A stretch of 64,000 bases of DNA from Arthrobacter sp. JZ12 (GCF_035189165.1 NZ_CP045246.1:3162001-3226000), one strand, 5' to 3'; positions 1 to 9,466 are shown, numbered from the stretch's first letter. The notes: generated by a model not told the origin, from the sequence alone. Translations and numbers: made by a program.

Positions 1-1
1 T

Positions 2-682
2 CGTGGTGAGTACGAGATTAATGAAGCTGGCCGTGCGTGGTATGCGCAGCACCCAAACGGGATGGACTATTCCCAAGCTCATGCGTTCTTTGCTCCATTC
101 TGGCCAAAGACCGCAAAGGCGTCTTCCGGGAGGGAACAGCAGCCCGATGACAGCCTCATCGAGGACCTTGACCCCGTTGAGCAGATCGAAGACAGCGTAG
201 ACAAGATTCATGCGAAGGTCGGTGACGAATTGCTTCAGCGACTGAGGGACAGCCACCCAGCCTTTTTCGAGCAAGCCGTCGTCGATTTGCTCCTCAAGAT
301 GGGTTACGGGGGAGCAGAACAGCGCGGGAAGCGGATCGGCGGTACGGGCGACGGCGGCGTCGACGGCGTCATCGACCAGGACGCTCTCGGGCTGGACCAG
401 ATCTACATTCAAGCGAAGCGGTACAAGGACGGCAACAACGTCGGTCGTGAAACTATCCAGGCATTCGTCGGCGCACTGCACGGCGCGGGTGCGTCTAGAG
501 GGGTGTTCATAACAACGAGCAGCTTCACGGACCACGCGCGAAGCTATGCAGCAGGTATTCCGTCGCGCGTGATCCTGATCGACAGCGTCAGACTGGTGAA
601 CCTGATGATCAAGTACCGGGTAGGCGTCCAGGTGAAGCAGACCTATGACGTCGTCGACCTCGACGAGGACTACTTCGAATAA
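2..682 (+). CDS. mrr: Mrr-type restriction endonuclease, 3' part (5' end outside window)
   Basis: The reading frame is open from base 2, so the start lies before the window. The visible 226 residues begin with what looks like the end of a winged-helix Mrr_N domain, continue through an acidic linker and end in an Mrr_cat nuclease domain. The domain shows the family signature GDGGVDGVI followed by a LGLDQIYIQAKRY segment, giving the D-(Q)xK catalytic triad, and a GVFITTSSF strand. Mrr-family enzymes cut modified DNA, so a role in restriction of foreign methylated DNA is inferred. The gene lies about 0.9 kb upstream of hsdR on the same strand with one inverted gene between. Nothing in the visible part suggests it is broken. 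Confidence 0.85.
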   Translation, partial: RGEYEINEAGRAWYAQHPNGMDYSQAHAFFAPFWPKTAKASSGREQQPDDSLIEDLDPVEQIEDSVDKIHAKVGDELLQRLRDSHPAFFEQAVVDLLLKMGYGGAEQRGKRIGGTGDGGVDGVIDQDALGLDQIYIQAKRYKDGNNVGRETIQAFVGALHGAGASRGVFITTSSFTDHARSYAAGIPSRVILIDSVRLVNLMIKYRVGVQVKQTYDVVDLDEDYFE

Positions 683-685
683 GAG

Positions 686-727
686 GCTTGTGCTCCTGGC
701 TCAGTAGGCAACATCAGGAGCACAAGC
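686..727. terminator. 13-bp perfect inverted repeat between convergent genes
   Basis: GCTTGTGCTCCTG (686-698) is followed 16 nt later by its exact reverse complement (715-727). It starts four bases after the mrr stop codon and lies before the 3' end of the opposing lipoprotein gene, so it is well placed to end transcription from both sides. There is no T-tract, so intrinsic termination is likely but not certain. Confidence 0.6.
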
Positions 728-760
728 TCGGGTCTCCGGCAGTCTCGCAAGCGGCGCCGG

Positions 761-1420
761 TTACCCCCAGGTAACAGTTATTTCTACATCGTCGGTAATG
801 GTCGCGAATTCCTGTGAGGATGCCCCACCGGCTACGAACGTAAGTTCCCCAGCCTCTACCGCTTCCTTGAACGGGGTGTTCTGCAGCGACCAGAAGACTT
901 GGCCGTCTCCATCCACTCCATCCCGCCAATCGTTTCCTGCGATTGAATCGCTTAGGAATAACTCTGCATCAACCTGTTCGCGCAGCAATTGAATGGAACC
1001 CTGTCCAGGGAAGAAGTTGACAACCTGACCGGTGTCGTTCGAAGCGGTCATCTCGAGAACGACAACGGCCTGGGTTTCCTCACCAAGGAGTTCTGACACC
1101 TCTGCTGGCACCTCCGGAGATGTAGCGTCGGTGATTCCGATCCCGGTAACTGAGAGACGCACGCCTCCCTCTTCCCAGACGAACGGCTCCGCAAACTCCT
1201 CCACGAAGCGCCATTCCTCGTCTGAAGCTTCCGCCTCGTCCGCTTCCAACTCCTCCGCTGCTTCTTCCTGCGCCTCTTCGGGCGCTGCAACCGAGGCCGA
1301 CTCCCTCTGCGGAGCCGGATCCCTTTCAGATCCTGGACCGAGGCTCTCGGTATTTCCGCACCCGCCTGTAGCCAGGGCAACGGCGGTCGCAACAGCCAGG
1401 TAGGTTGACGTCTTCTTCAC
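761..1420 (-). CDS. Putative secreted lipoprotein, Ig-like DUF4352-type fold suspected
   Basis: The protein is about 219 residues from a GTG start at 1420, chosen because GGGGGAGAA sits just upstream and the product then begins VKKTSTYLAVATAVALATGGCG, a lipoprotein signal with the acceptor Cys near residue 21. A longer ATG start at 1465 lacks these features. After the signal come about 55 residues very rich in Glu and Ala (a low-complexity spacer), then a beta-rich region containing AVVVLEMTASNDTGQVVNFFPGQGSIQLL that resembles the DUF4352/telokin-like extracellular fold. It is anchored outside the membrane; its function is unknown. It sits inverted between two restriction genes, with no evident functional link. 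Confidence 0.7.
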   Translation of the reverse strand: MKKTSTYLAVATAVALATGGCGNTESLGPGSERDPAPQRESASVAAPEEAQEEAAEELEADEAEASDEEWRFVEEFAEPFVWEEGGVRLSVTGIGITDATSPEVPAEVSELLGEETQAVVVLEMTASNDTGQVVNFFPGQGSIQLLREQVDAELFLSDSIAGNDWRDGVDGDGQVFWSLQNTPFKEAVEAGELTFVAGGASSQEFATITDDVEITVTWG

Positions 1421-1554
1421 TGGTTCTCCCCCAATTGCTATCGTCTTCAAGTGAACCTCGACCATTATCGACCTTTGCTAGCCAGTTTCAGCATCGTGCT
1501 TTGAATGAGTCGGCCGGGTTCGATGCCTACATCTGAGTCACAGAGGATGCGCTA

Positions 1555-4500
1555 GTGGGGGACGCAGCTAAGACGCCGAGCAACTTTGCGTTCCTGCGCG
1601 CCGAATGGCCGGACATCGCCAAGGAAGCACACAGCGCCGAACGGTTCGCCCGCATCGACCCGCGCACCTCTCTCCTCTACTGTCGCCGCACGCTTGAGTT
1701 CACCCTGCAGTGGATCTTCACCGCAGATACCTCCCTCAATCAGCCGTACAAAGACGACCTCAACGGCATGCTCAATGAGCCCTCCTTCAAGCGGCTGGCC
1801 GGCGAGCGACTCCTTGACAAGATGCACACCATCCGGAAAGTCGCGAATAAGGCTGTCCACACCAACGTCCCCATGAGCCCACAGACGGCGGACGCGATCG
1901 TTAGGGAACTCTTCCAAACTTGCTTCTGGCTCGCGCACCGCTACTCCCGGGAAGAACGAAACCGCCCGACGCCGGGGCTCACCTTCGACGGCGCACTCCT
2001 CAGCCCGCAGCGCCGGCCAATGCCGGTCCCACCCAAACCGGGACAAGCGACGGAGAGCCAGCCCACCGACGTCGTACCCAAAACCGCCGAGCAGGTCGCG
2101 AAGCTGGCAAAGGATCTGGAAGAACGCGACCGCAAACTGGCCGAGGCAACCCAGCAGACAGCCAGCCTCGAAGATGAACTCAAGGAGCTGCGCGAGCAGA
2201 TCAAGCTAGTTACCGCGCAGCGACGGCACGAACCGGACACGCACAACTACAACGAAGGCATCACCAGAACGGATCTGATTGATCCGCAGTTGGAATGGGC
2301 CGGGTGGGACCTGACCGCCCCGGACGTACGCGAATTTCCAGTCGACACGATGCCAACTGCAGCCGGAACCCTCACAGGCAAGGGCGCGGCTGACTACGTT
2401 TTGTGGGGGTCCAACGGTCTCCCGCTCGCCGTCGTCGAGGCAAAGCGCACCTCGAAGGACCCGCACAACGGCAGGCAGCAGGCCCGCCTCTACGCCGACT
2501 GCCTGGAACGCCGCTTCGGCCAGCGACCGGTCATCTACTTCACCAACGGCTACCAGACCTACATCTGGGATGACGCCTTCTACGCCGAGCGTAAGGTCCA
2601 GGGCTTCCATACCCGCGACCAGTTGCAGCTCATGATGGACCGCCGAAGCACTCGGAAGCCGCTTGCGCAGGCTGTCATCAACAACTCAATAGTGGAGCGC
2701 GACTACCAGCACGCGGCAATCCGCGCCGTCACGCAGGCCTTCGAGAACGACGCCGAGCGCCTTGCACTGGTGGTGATGGCCACCGGAACCGGTAAGACCC
2801 GTACAGTGATCGCGCTGGCCGACCTGCTGATGAAGTCCAACTGGGTGAAACGAGTACTGTTCCTCGCCGACCGCGTCGCGCTGGTCGATCAGGCGGCCAA
2901 GGCGTTCAAGACTCACTTGCCGGGTTCAGCTCCGGAGGTTCTCGGCCGGGACAAAGTCGCCGACAGCCGCATTCACCTCGCCACTTACCCCACCATGATG
3001 AATCTGATCGATGAGACCGTGGGTGATGGCAAGGTGAACCGCGAACGGTACGGCATCGGACACTACGACCTGATCATTGTCGATGAGGCACACCGCTCCG
3101 TGTACCAGAAGTACAAAGCAATCTTCGACTACTTCGACTCCTTCCTCATCGGCCTCACGGCCACACCCACCGACGACGTCGACCGCAACACCTTCGCCCT
3201 CTTCGGCATCGAGGACAACGTCCCCACCTTCGCCTACGAGTTGAATAAAGCGATCGAAGACCGCTGGCTCGTACCTCCGCGAATCATTGAAGTACCGCTC
3301 AAATTTCCCTATGAGGGGATCCGTTACGAGGATCTGAGCGAGGAGGAAAAGGATGAGTGGGACTCCAAGGAATGGGACGAAGACGGTGAGATACCGGACG
3401 AGGTGGATCGCGCCGTCGTCAACAAGTGGCTTTTCAACCAGGACACGGTAGACAAGGCGCTCCAGGTGCTCATGGAACGCGGTCATCGCGTGGCCGGCGG
3501 AGATCGAATCGGCAAGACGATCATCTTCGCTCGGAACAACGATCACGCCCGCTTCATCGAGCAACGCTTCAATGTGAATTATCCGGGCGAGAAGGGAGAG
3601 CTCGCCCAGGTCATCACGTACGACGTGAACTACGCCTCCACGCTCATCGAGTCCTTCGGGAAGACCGATGGGAAGCCGGACATCGCTATCTCCGTGGACA
3701 TGCTGGACACCGGCATCGACGTGCCGCAGGTAGTGAATTTGGTCTTCTTCAAGCTGGTGCGATCCAAGACCAAGTTTTGGCAGATGGTGGGACGCGGAAC
3801 ACGGCTATCCCCTGATCTGTACGGCCCGGGTGAGCACAAGCAGGATTTCCTGATCTTCGACCTGTGCCGCAACGCCGAATTCTTCAATGCCGGGCTTGAA
3901 CTCTCGGAAGGGCAACTCGCCAAACCGCTCGCGCAGCGCACTTTTGTAACCCGCGTCCGTTTGCTTCAGGCACTGCAGTACAGCGAGTACGACGGCGACT
4001 ATGTCACCTCGTTGCGGGACGCACTCCACGCTGGAGTGCGGGACCTGCCCCGCGAGAATTTTCGGGTGCGGCCCCGGCTGGAGCAGGTGGACCGATTCGC
4101 GCAGAAGGAGACGTGGGAGAGTCTTGATCCGCACGACGTCGAGGTGCTTGAGGGACAGGTCAGTGATCTCGCGGTGATCACTGCACCGGCCGACACCGAG
4201 GAAGCAAAACGGTTCGATCAGCTCCTGTTCAGCGCTCAACTGGCGCTCCTCACCGAACCAGCGAAGCTTCCCTCGCTGCAACGCAAGATCATCGACATCG
4301 CCTCCGCGTTACAGGATCAAACCACCATCCCGGCGATTGCCGCGCAGCTTCCACTGATCGAGGAGGTCCTCAATCCGTTGCACTGGGAGGCTGCGTCCCC
4401 CATCTGGTTGGAGGAGATCCGCCGAAAGCTCCGCCCGTTGGTCCACCTCATTGAGAAGAAGCGGCGCAAGGTGGTTTACACACGCTTTGAGGACGTACTC

Positions 4501-5013
4501 GGCGAAGTGCGTGAGGTCGACCTTCCTGACGTCCAGGGACCCGTGGACATAGCGCGGTACAGCGACAAGGTGCGCGCATATCTGGCCGACAAGATGGACC
4601 ACGCCACCATCCAACGCCTCCGCAGAAACCGTCCGTTGACCGAACTCGATCTTCAGGAGCTTGAACGTCTACTGCTGGAAAGCGGCGCCGGATCCCGGGA
4701 AGACCTGGACCGGGCCGCCTCCGAAGGATTGGGCTACTTCGTACGCTCGCTGGTGGGACTTGAACCCGACGCCGTGAAGGAGGCGATGGCGGACTTCATC
4801 GCCGGAACCACGCTCACGGCGGCACAGCTCGACTTCGTCAACATGATCGTCCAGCATCTCACCCGTAACGGGGTGATGGACGTCGGTCAGTTGTACGAGT
4901 CCCCTTTCAACAGCCTTGCCCCTGCCGGCCCAGAGCAGCTGTTCCGCGAAGAACAGCTCGACGTGCTCGATGGCGTCCTGAGGCAGTTCAGGGAAACGAC
5001 CAAAGCGAGCTGA
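1555..5013 (+). CDS. hsdR: Type I restriction enzyme R subunit (HsdR, EcoEI-like)
   Basis: This 1152-residue protein is the ATP-dependent translocase and nuclease of a type I restriction complex. The GTG start is preceded by AGAGGAT. Domain order: an N-terminal DUF4145-like region (about 1-125), a coiled-coil stretch (about 170-215), an HSDR_N nuclease with D280 and E295-x-K297 as the PD-(D/E)xK residues, a DEAD/H helicase with Walker A ATGTGKT (K414), DEAH at 510-513 and GLTATPT, a helicase C domain containing QMVGRGTRL, and an EcoEI_R_C-like C-terminus. The length is normal for the family. HsdM and HsdS, needed for modification and target recognition, are not in the window and may lie upstream of mrr. 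The gene appears intact. Confidence 0.93.
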   Translation: MGDAAKTPSNFAFLRAEWPDIAKEAHSAERFARIDPRTSLLYCRRTLEFTLQWIFTADTSLNQPYKDDLNGMLNEPSFKRLAGERLLDKMHTIRKVANKAVHTNVPMSPQTADAIVRELFQTCFWLAHRYSREERNRPTPGLTFDGALLSPQRRPMPVPPKPGQATESQPTDVVPKTAEQVAKLAKDLEERDRKLAEATQQTASLEDELKELREQIKLVTAQRRHEPDTHNYNEGITRTDLIDPQLEWAGWDLTAPDVREFPVDTMPTAAGTLTGKGAADYVLWGSNGLPLAVVEAKRTSKDPHNGRQQARLYADCLERRFGQRPVIYFTNGYQTYIWDDAFYAERKVQGFHTRDQLQLMMDRRSTRKPLAQAVINNSIVERDYQHAAIRAVTQAFENDAERLALVVMATGTGKTRTVIALADLLMKSNWVKRVLFLADRVALVDQAAKAFKTHLPGSAPEVLGRDKVADSRIHLATYPTMMNLIDETVGDGKVNRERYGIGHYDLIIVDEAHRSVYQKYKAIFDYFDSFLIGLTATPTDDVDRNTFALFGIEDNVPTFAYELNKAIEDRWLVPPRIIEVPLKFPYEGIRYEDLSEEEKDEWDSKEWDEDGEIPDEVDRAVVNKWLFNQDTVDKALQVLMERGHRVAGGDRIGKTIIFARNNDHARFIEQRFNVNYPGEKGELAQVITYDVNYASTLIESFGKTDGKPDIAISVDMLDTGIDVPQVVNLVFFKLVRSKTKFWQMVGRGTRLSPDLYGPGEHKQDFLIFDLCRNAEFFNAGLELSEGQLAKPLAQRTFVTRVRLLQALQYSEYDGDYVTSLRDALHAGVRDLPRENFRVRPRLEQVDRFAQKETWESLDPHDVEVLEGQVSDLAVITAPADTEEAKRFDQLLFSAQLALLTEPAKLPSLQRKIIDIASALQDQTTIPAIAAQLPLIEEVLNPLHWEAASPIWLEEIRRKLRPLVHLIEKKRRKVVYTRFEDVLGEVREVDLPDVQGPVDIARYSDKVRAYLADKMDHATIQRLRRNRPLTELDLQELERLLLESGAGSREDLDRAASEGLGYFVRSLVGLEPDAVKEAMADFIAGTTLTAAQLDFVNMIVQHLTRNGVMDVGQLYESPFNSLAPAGPEQLFREEQLDVLDGVLRQFRETTKAS

Positions 5014-5023
5014 CTCGCGCGCG

Positions 5024-5527
5024 TCATTCAGGCCGGATCAACGTCTTGCCGTGCTCCCTGCGGAGCCGCTCCGCGCGACGTTCGACGTAGTAGTACCGCC
5101 AACTCCAGGGGAGGAGGATGGAAACCATCACCAGACCGAAAATCAGCTCGCCCCAACTCTCCACATCGTCGCCCGTAACAAAGATCATGACTACGGACAC
5201 GAGCGAGAACAGGGTGAACAAACTCATGAGAAGGCAAATGGCGAGCAGCCCTCCGGCCGAATTGACCGGCTTGACGAGGCTGCCGGATGACCCCTTGTAG
5301 ACTCCGTATTCTTCAACGGTGAGTCCCTGACGGGCGGCGTCCTCCTCGACGGCGCGTCGGTAGTAACCCCTCCGTTTCAGGATCGGCCCGCTGCCTTCAG
5401 CCGCAGCCTGCCTGCGTTGAGCCTTCTCCTGCTCCGCGGAGCGCTTGTAATAGGGCTTTCGGTGTGGCTCTCCCCTACGCCGAGCCCCACCTTTAGTTTC
5501 ACGCTCAGACAAACCTTCGCCCCCCAC
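5024..5527 (-). CDS. Small membrane protein of unknown function
   Basis: The 167-residue product begins with about 85 basic, charged residues that contain two similar YYKR/YYRR-type patches (HRKPYYKRSAEQEKA and KRRGYYRRAVEEDAA). Two hydrophobic segments follow (about 93-117 and 126-144), and the tail is basic. The GTG start at 5527 is uncertain because no strong ribosome-binding site is visible; internal starts are possible. It converges on hsdR with only 10 bp between the stop codons. No family was recognised; an inner-membrane protein with cytoplasmic tails is the most that can be inferred. Confidence 0.55.
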   Translation of the reverse strand: MGGEGLSERETKGGARRRGEPHRKPYYKRSAEQEKAQRRQAAAEGSGPILKRRGYYRRAVEEDAARQGLTVEEYGVYKGSSGSLVKPVNSAGGLLAICLLMSLFTLFSLVSVVMIFVTGDDVESWGELIFGLVMVSILLPWSWRYYYVERRAERLRREHGKTLIRPE

Positions 5528-5715
5528 CGTTCGGCTGTCGCTTCCCCCAGACCTGCCCGCTCAATCTAACCGCTGCGACCAGCGCTTCGCCATCGATAGA
5601 GCTACCCAACGCGCAAGCTGAAATTTCGCTCCGGTCAAAGAAAGAAACAACATTGTAGAACGGTCACATTTCGCGGCACACGCCTTATGCTCGACGGAGC
5701 AACAGCTGTGAGGGT

Positions 5716-5768
5716 CAGCACAAATCGGTCTACGCCGCACGCCTCCAAGGCAGTTGACCAGCACAAAT
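5716..5768. repeat. 10-bp direct repeat CAGCACAAAT upstream of the sugar kinase
   Basis: CAGCACAAAT occurs at 5716-5725 and again at 5759-5768, 43 bp apart (about four helical turns). The second copy ends 32 bp before the kinase start. It could be a pair of regulator sites, but the spacing alone does not prove it. The rest of 5528-5800 holds a weak TATGCT at 5686-5691 as a possible -10 and no other recognisable element. Confidence 0.3.
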
Positions 5769-5800
5769 AGCCGTGACCCCTCGACCAAGGAGACCCTTTC

Positions 5801-7438
5801 ATGACCGATCCCAAGGACGTTATTGCCGACGGCCGTGCCTCCCTCGGAATCGAGCTCGGGTCCACGCGCATCAAGGCCTGCCTGATCGGCGAGGATCCCT
5901 CCGTGGTGCTGGCAGTGGGCAGCCACGACTGGGAGAACAAACTGGTCGACCGACTCTGGACCTACTCCCTCGAGGACGTCTGGACAGGCATTCAGGCCGC
6001 CTATGCGGACCTGACCGCCGACGTCGAACGCCGTTACGGCACCCGGCTGGAGCGCCTTGGCGCGATCGGCGTCTCTGCGATGATGCACGGCTATCTCGCC
6101 TTTGACAAAGCAGATGATCTACTCGTTCCCTTCCGCACCTGGCGCAACACGAACACCGGCCCGGCTGCGGCGGAACTGACGGACCTGTTCGGCGTGAACA
6201 TCCCGCTGCGCTGGTCCATCGCCCACCTGCACCAGGCAATCCTGGACAGCGAGCCGCATGTTCCACAGGTCGGTTCGTTCACCACCCTGGCCGGATATGT
6301 GCATCGGGAACTGACCGGCCGCAAGGTCCTCGGCGTAGGCGATGCCTCCGGCATGTTCCCGATCAACTCGGCCACCAACGACTACGACGCCGAACTGCTA
6401 TCCCGCTACGACGAGCTGGTGGCAGAGCGCGCGCCGGGCCTAAAGCTCAGGGGCCTGCTGCCGGAAGTGCTCGCTGCAGGACAACCGGCCGGGGACCTCA
6501 CCGCTGAGGGAGCGAAACTCCTCGATCCGACCGGCACCCTGCAGCCCGGAGCCCTACTGTGCCCGCCGGAGGGCGACGCCGGCACCGGCATGGTGGCGAC
6601 CTGCTCCGTCGCGCCGCGCACCGGAAACGTCAGCGCCGGCACGAGCATCTTCGCGATGGTGGTGCTGGAGCGTCCGCTGGAACGCGTTCACCACGAACTC
6701 GACCTGGTCACCACCCCGGCCGGCGACCCGGTCGCGATGGTCCACTGCAACAACGGCGCCAGCGAACTTGCTGCCTGGGTAGGCCTGTTCAGCCGCTTCG
6801 CTGCGGCCTCCGGCGCGGTTTCCTCCTCCGGAGCGCCCGTGGACTCCGACACCGTCTTCAGCACCCTCTTCCGTGAAGCGCTCGACGGCGCTCCCGACGC
6901 CGGCGGCCTGCTCGCCTACAACCACCTCGCCGGTGAGCCGATCGCCGAACTGACCGAGGGCAGGCCGCTCTTCCTGCGCACGCCGGACAGCGAATTTACG
7001 CTCGCGAACTTCATGCGCGCACAGCTCTACGGGGTGTTCGGCACTCTGGCCCTGGGCATGCGCGTGCTTGCTGAGGAGGGCGTGGAACTGGACCAGATGT
7101 TCGCCCACGGCGGCATGTTCCGCACCGCCGGCGTGGCCCAGAGGTTCCTCGCCGGCGCCCTAGCCGCACCCGTCTCCGTGGCCGCGACGGCCTCCGAGGG
7201 CGGATCGTGGGGAATCGCTGTGTTGGCGTCCTACGCCTCGGCGAATGCGTCAGGCAACGAACTCGACCTCGACGGTTACCTGCGGAAGCACGTGTTCGGC
7301 GAGGCAGTGTTCGAAACCACGGAACCCGACGCAGCCGACGTCGCCGGCTTCAGCAGCTATCTGGACCGCTACAGCGCCGGCCTCGCAGCCCAGCGCACCG
7401 CCGTCGAAGTGCTTCCCATGGGAACCGGGACCGCCTAG
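5801..7438 (+). CDS. FGGY-family carbohydrate kinase (xylulokinase/ribulokinase-like)
   Basis: The product (545 residues) phosphorylates a pentose, pentulose or polyol, the exact substrate being unknown. Visible features are the N-terminal phosphate loop GIELGSTRIKACLIG, a substrate-side MMHGYLAF segment, the RTWRNTNTG motif, the second-domain loop GNVSAGTSIFAMVV and the C-terminal AHGGMFRTAGVAQRFLAGAL region, which is the FGGY_C ATP-binding segment. CAAGGAGACC precedes the ATG. It stands alone: no isomerase, transporter or regulator for a sugar operon is adjacent, so the substrate cannot be read from context. Its stop overlaps by 4 bp that of the convergent monooxygenase gene. Confidence 0.82.
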   Translation: MTDPKDVIADGRASLGIELGSTRIKACLIGEDPSVVLAVGSHDWENKLVDRLWTYSLEDVWTGIQAAYADLTADVERRYGTRLERLGAIGVSAMMHGYLAFDKADDLLVPFRTWRNTNTGPAAAELTDLFGVNIPLRWSIAHLHQAILDSEPHVPQVGSFTTLAGYVHRELTGRKVLGVGDASGMFPINSATNDYDAELLSRYDELVAERAPGLKLRGLLPEVLAAGQPAGDLTAEGAKLLDPTGTLQPGALLCPPEGDAGTGMVATCSVAPRTGNVSAGTSIFAMVVLERPLERVHHELDLVTTPAGDPVAMVHCNNGASELAAWVGLFSRFAAASGAVSSSGAPVDSDTVFSTLFREALDGAPDAGGLLAYNHLAGEPIAELTEGRPLFLRTPDSEFTLANFMRAQLYGVFGTLALGMRVLAEEGVELDQMFAHGGMFRTAGVAQRFLAGALAAPVSVAATASEGGSWGIAVLASYASANASGNELDLDGYLRKHVFGEAVFETTEPDAADVAGFSSYLDRYSAGLAAQRTAVEVLPMGTGTA

Positions 7439-9339
7439 CTGCTGCCGGCGGTCACGGCTGCGCCGTGTACGCCCGCGAAGAACGCCCCCAGTTCCTTCGT
7501 TGCAGTCAGCGGCAGCACGTTGGCTACGTACTGGTCGGGACGCACGACGACGACGGCCCCTCGGCGGTCGATCCCCCTCAGTTCGAAGATGTCGGCGCTA
7601 GGATCGAGCGCGAACACGTTCTCGTAGTAGGTGAGCCTGAACGGCCCGACGACCGGCTTGAACACTGGAGGCACCGCATTGATATCAATGCTTTGGTGGT
7701 TCTGCTGGTAAATCACCTTCACGTCGAACCAGGCGTCCCGATCGGCACTCTCCGGCGTAAAGGCCAGCGGGGACTCCGGCGACTCCGCCAGCCAGTCTGC
7801 GAGACGGGAGGCGGAAGAATCCCTTCCCGGCAGCGGCTCGTCGGTGAAGACGTAGACGCGCCATCGCCCGTCCGCCGTCGCCTGGTGTCCAAGGTGCAGC
7901 GGATTGGTGTCGCAGACGCGAACCACCGGTGCAGACTTGAAGCGCTTGCCCACCGGGAAACCCGAGGCGTATTCCTGGTGCACGGACTGACCCACGATCA
8001 TCGACGGCGCGTACTCCGTCATGAACCCGGCCGGAAATTCCATGGTGCGGACGTAAAACGTTTCCAGTTCGGTCGGGTCGTCGAACTCCTCGGGCTTCTT
8101 GGCCATCATCGAGGACCACTGCCGGTCGAAGTCGATCAGGTTCCGGGCGACGACCTGCCGCTCAGCCGAGTACGTGGAGAGCAGGCTTTCAGGGCTCCGG
8201 CCCTCCAGGACGTGGCCCAACTTCCAGGCGATGTTGAAGCCGTCCTGCATGGAGACGTTCATTCCCTGCCCAGCCTTGGCGCTGTGCGTATGGCAGGCAT
8301 CCCCGGTGATGAAGACCCGCGGTGTACGCGTTCCGACCTCTTCGGGAAGGAGGTTGTCGAACCGGTCAGTAAGCCGATGCCCCACCTCGTACACGCTGTG
8401 CCAGGCGACGTTCCGGACGTCGAGGGTGTAGGGGTGCAGGATCTTGTTGGCCTTCTCGATGATCTGCCCGATCGTGGTGCTTCGGATGTCGCGGGTGTTG
8501 TGGCCGTGCACTTCGCCAAGGTCCACGTACATGCGGAAGAGATGGCCCCCTTCGCGCGGAATGAGGAGAATGCTGCCTCCGGCGCCGGACTGGATGGCGC
8601 ACTTAAGCCGGATATCGGGAAAGTCCGTAACAGCGAGGGCGTCCATGACCCCCCAGGCGTGATTCGCGGTGTCTCCCGCCAACGTGCAGCCGATGGCCTT
8701 GCGCACCCGGCTGCGCGCGCCGTCGGCCCCGATCACGTATTTCGCGCGGAGTGTACGCTCAGTGCCCTCGCGGGGACCGGTGCTGTGGACCAGGTGCACA
8801 GTGACTGGGTACTCGCCGCCGTCGGCAACAGTCAGGTCCTGGAACTCGAGTCCGTAGTCCGGAGTCATCCGGGTAGGCGCATGCGCCATGAACTCGGCGA
8901 AGTAGTCGAGCACCCGGGCCTGGTTGACGATCAGGTGCGGGAACTCGCTGATCCCGGTGGGGTCATCGACGGGACGGGCGGTGCGGATGATCCGGGACGG
9001 ATCGGCCGGGTCCGGCTTCCAGAACGCCATCTCGGTGATCCGGTATGCCTCCGCTGCGATGCGCTCGGCGAATCCGAACGCCTGAAAGGTCTCCACGCTG
9101 CGGGCCTGGATTCCGTCCGCCTGCCCGATGGCCAGCCGGCCCGAACGCCGCTCCACGATGCGGGTGGTGATGCTCGGGAACTGCGACAACTGCGCCGCCG
9201 CAAGCATTCCTGCCGGGCCGGTGCCGACGATGAGGACGTCCACCTCGGCGGGCAATTCCTCAGGCCGGTCGACGCCGGTGCCCGAGACCGGCTGAATCCG
9301 GGGGTCTCCGGAGACGTATCCGTGATGGTGAAAATGCAC
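7435..9339 (-). CDS. FAD-dependent aromatic monooxygenase (3-hydroxybenzoate 4-monooxygenase/phenol hydroxylase family)
   Basis: The 634-residue flavoprotein belongs to the single-component NAD(P)H aromatic hydroxylases. It has the Rossmann motif VLIVGTGPAGMLAAAQL near residue 34, the second FAD motif GDACHTHSAKAGQGMNVSMQD, and a C-terminal thioredoxin-like dimerisation domain as in phenol 2-monooxygenase and MobA (about the same length, 639). The GTG start is preceded by AGTGAGTGAG. The gene is divergent from the homoprotocatechuate operon, so I infer that it supplies the catechol by ortho-hydroxylating a monohydroxylated phenylacetate. By sequence alone, 3-hydroxybenzoate or a related phenol is equally possible. 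No HpaBC two-component hydroxylase is present in the window. Confidence 0.85.
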   Translation of the reverse strand: MHFHHHGYVSGDPRIQPVSGTGVDRPEELPAEVDVLIVGTGPAGMLAAAQLSQFPSITTRIVERRSGRLAIGQADGIQARSVETFQAFGFAERIAAEAYRITEMAFWKPDPADPSRIIRTARPVDDPTGISEFPHLIVNQARVLDYFAEFMAHAPTRMTPDYGLEFQDLTVADGGEYPVTVHLVHSTGPREGTERTLRAKYVIGADGARSRVRKAIGCTLAGDTANHAWGVMDALAVTDFPDIRLKCAIQSGAGGSILLIPREGGHLFRMYVDLGEVHGHNTRDIRSTTIGQIIEKANKILHPYTLDVRNVAWHSVYEVGHRLTDRFDNLLPEEVGTRTPRVFITGDACHTHSAKAGQGMNVSMQDGFNIAWKLGHVLEGRSPESLLSTYSAERQVVARNLIDFDRQWSSMMAKKPEEFDDPTELETFYVRTMEFPAGFMTEYAPSMIVGQSVHQEYASGFPVGKRFKSAPVVRVCDTNPLHLGHQATADGRWRVYVFTDEPLPGRDSSASRLADWLAESPESPLAFTPESADRDAWFDVKVIYQQNHQSIDINAVPPVFKPVVGPFRLTYYENVFALDPSADIFELRGIDRRGAVVVVRPDQYVANVLPLTATKELGAFFAGVHGAAVTAGSS

Positions 9340-9466
9340 GGTTGCTCACTCACTTCGTTGTGATTCGAACAGCTGACACACGAGCCGTACACGAGAACTG
9401 TAAAACCCGCGTTCCGGAGTGACAACGAGCTTGACGTGGTCCAGCTCACACCCCAGACTCAGCGTA

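Noticed and set aside
7207-9363. A 718-codon open frame on the plus strand
   Set aside because: It lies antisense to the FAD monooxygenase, whose protein has recognisable motifs throughout; the translated product is Arg/His-rich without a fold, a high-GC shadow.
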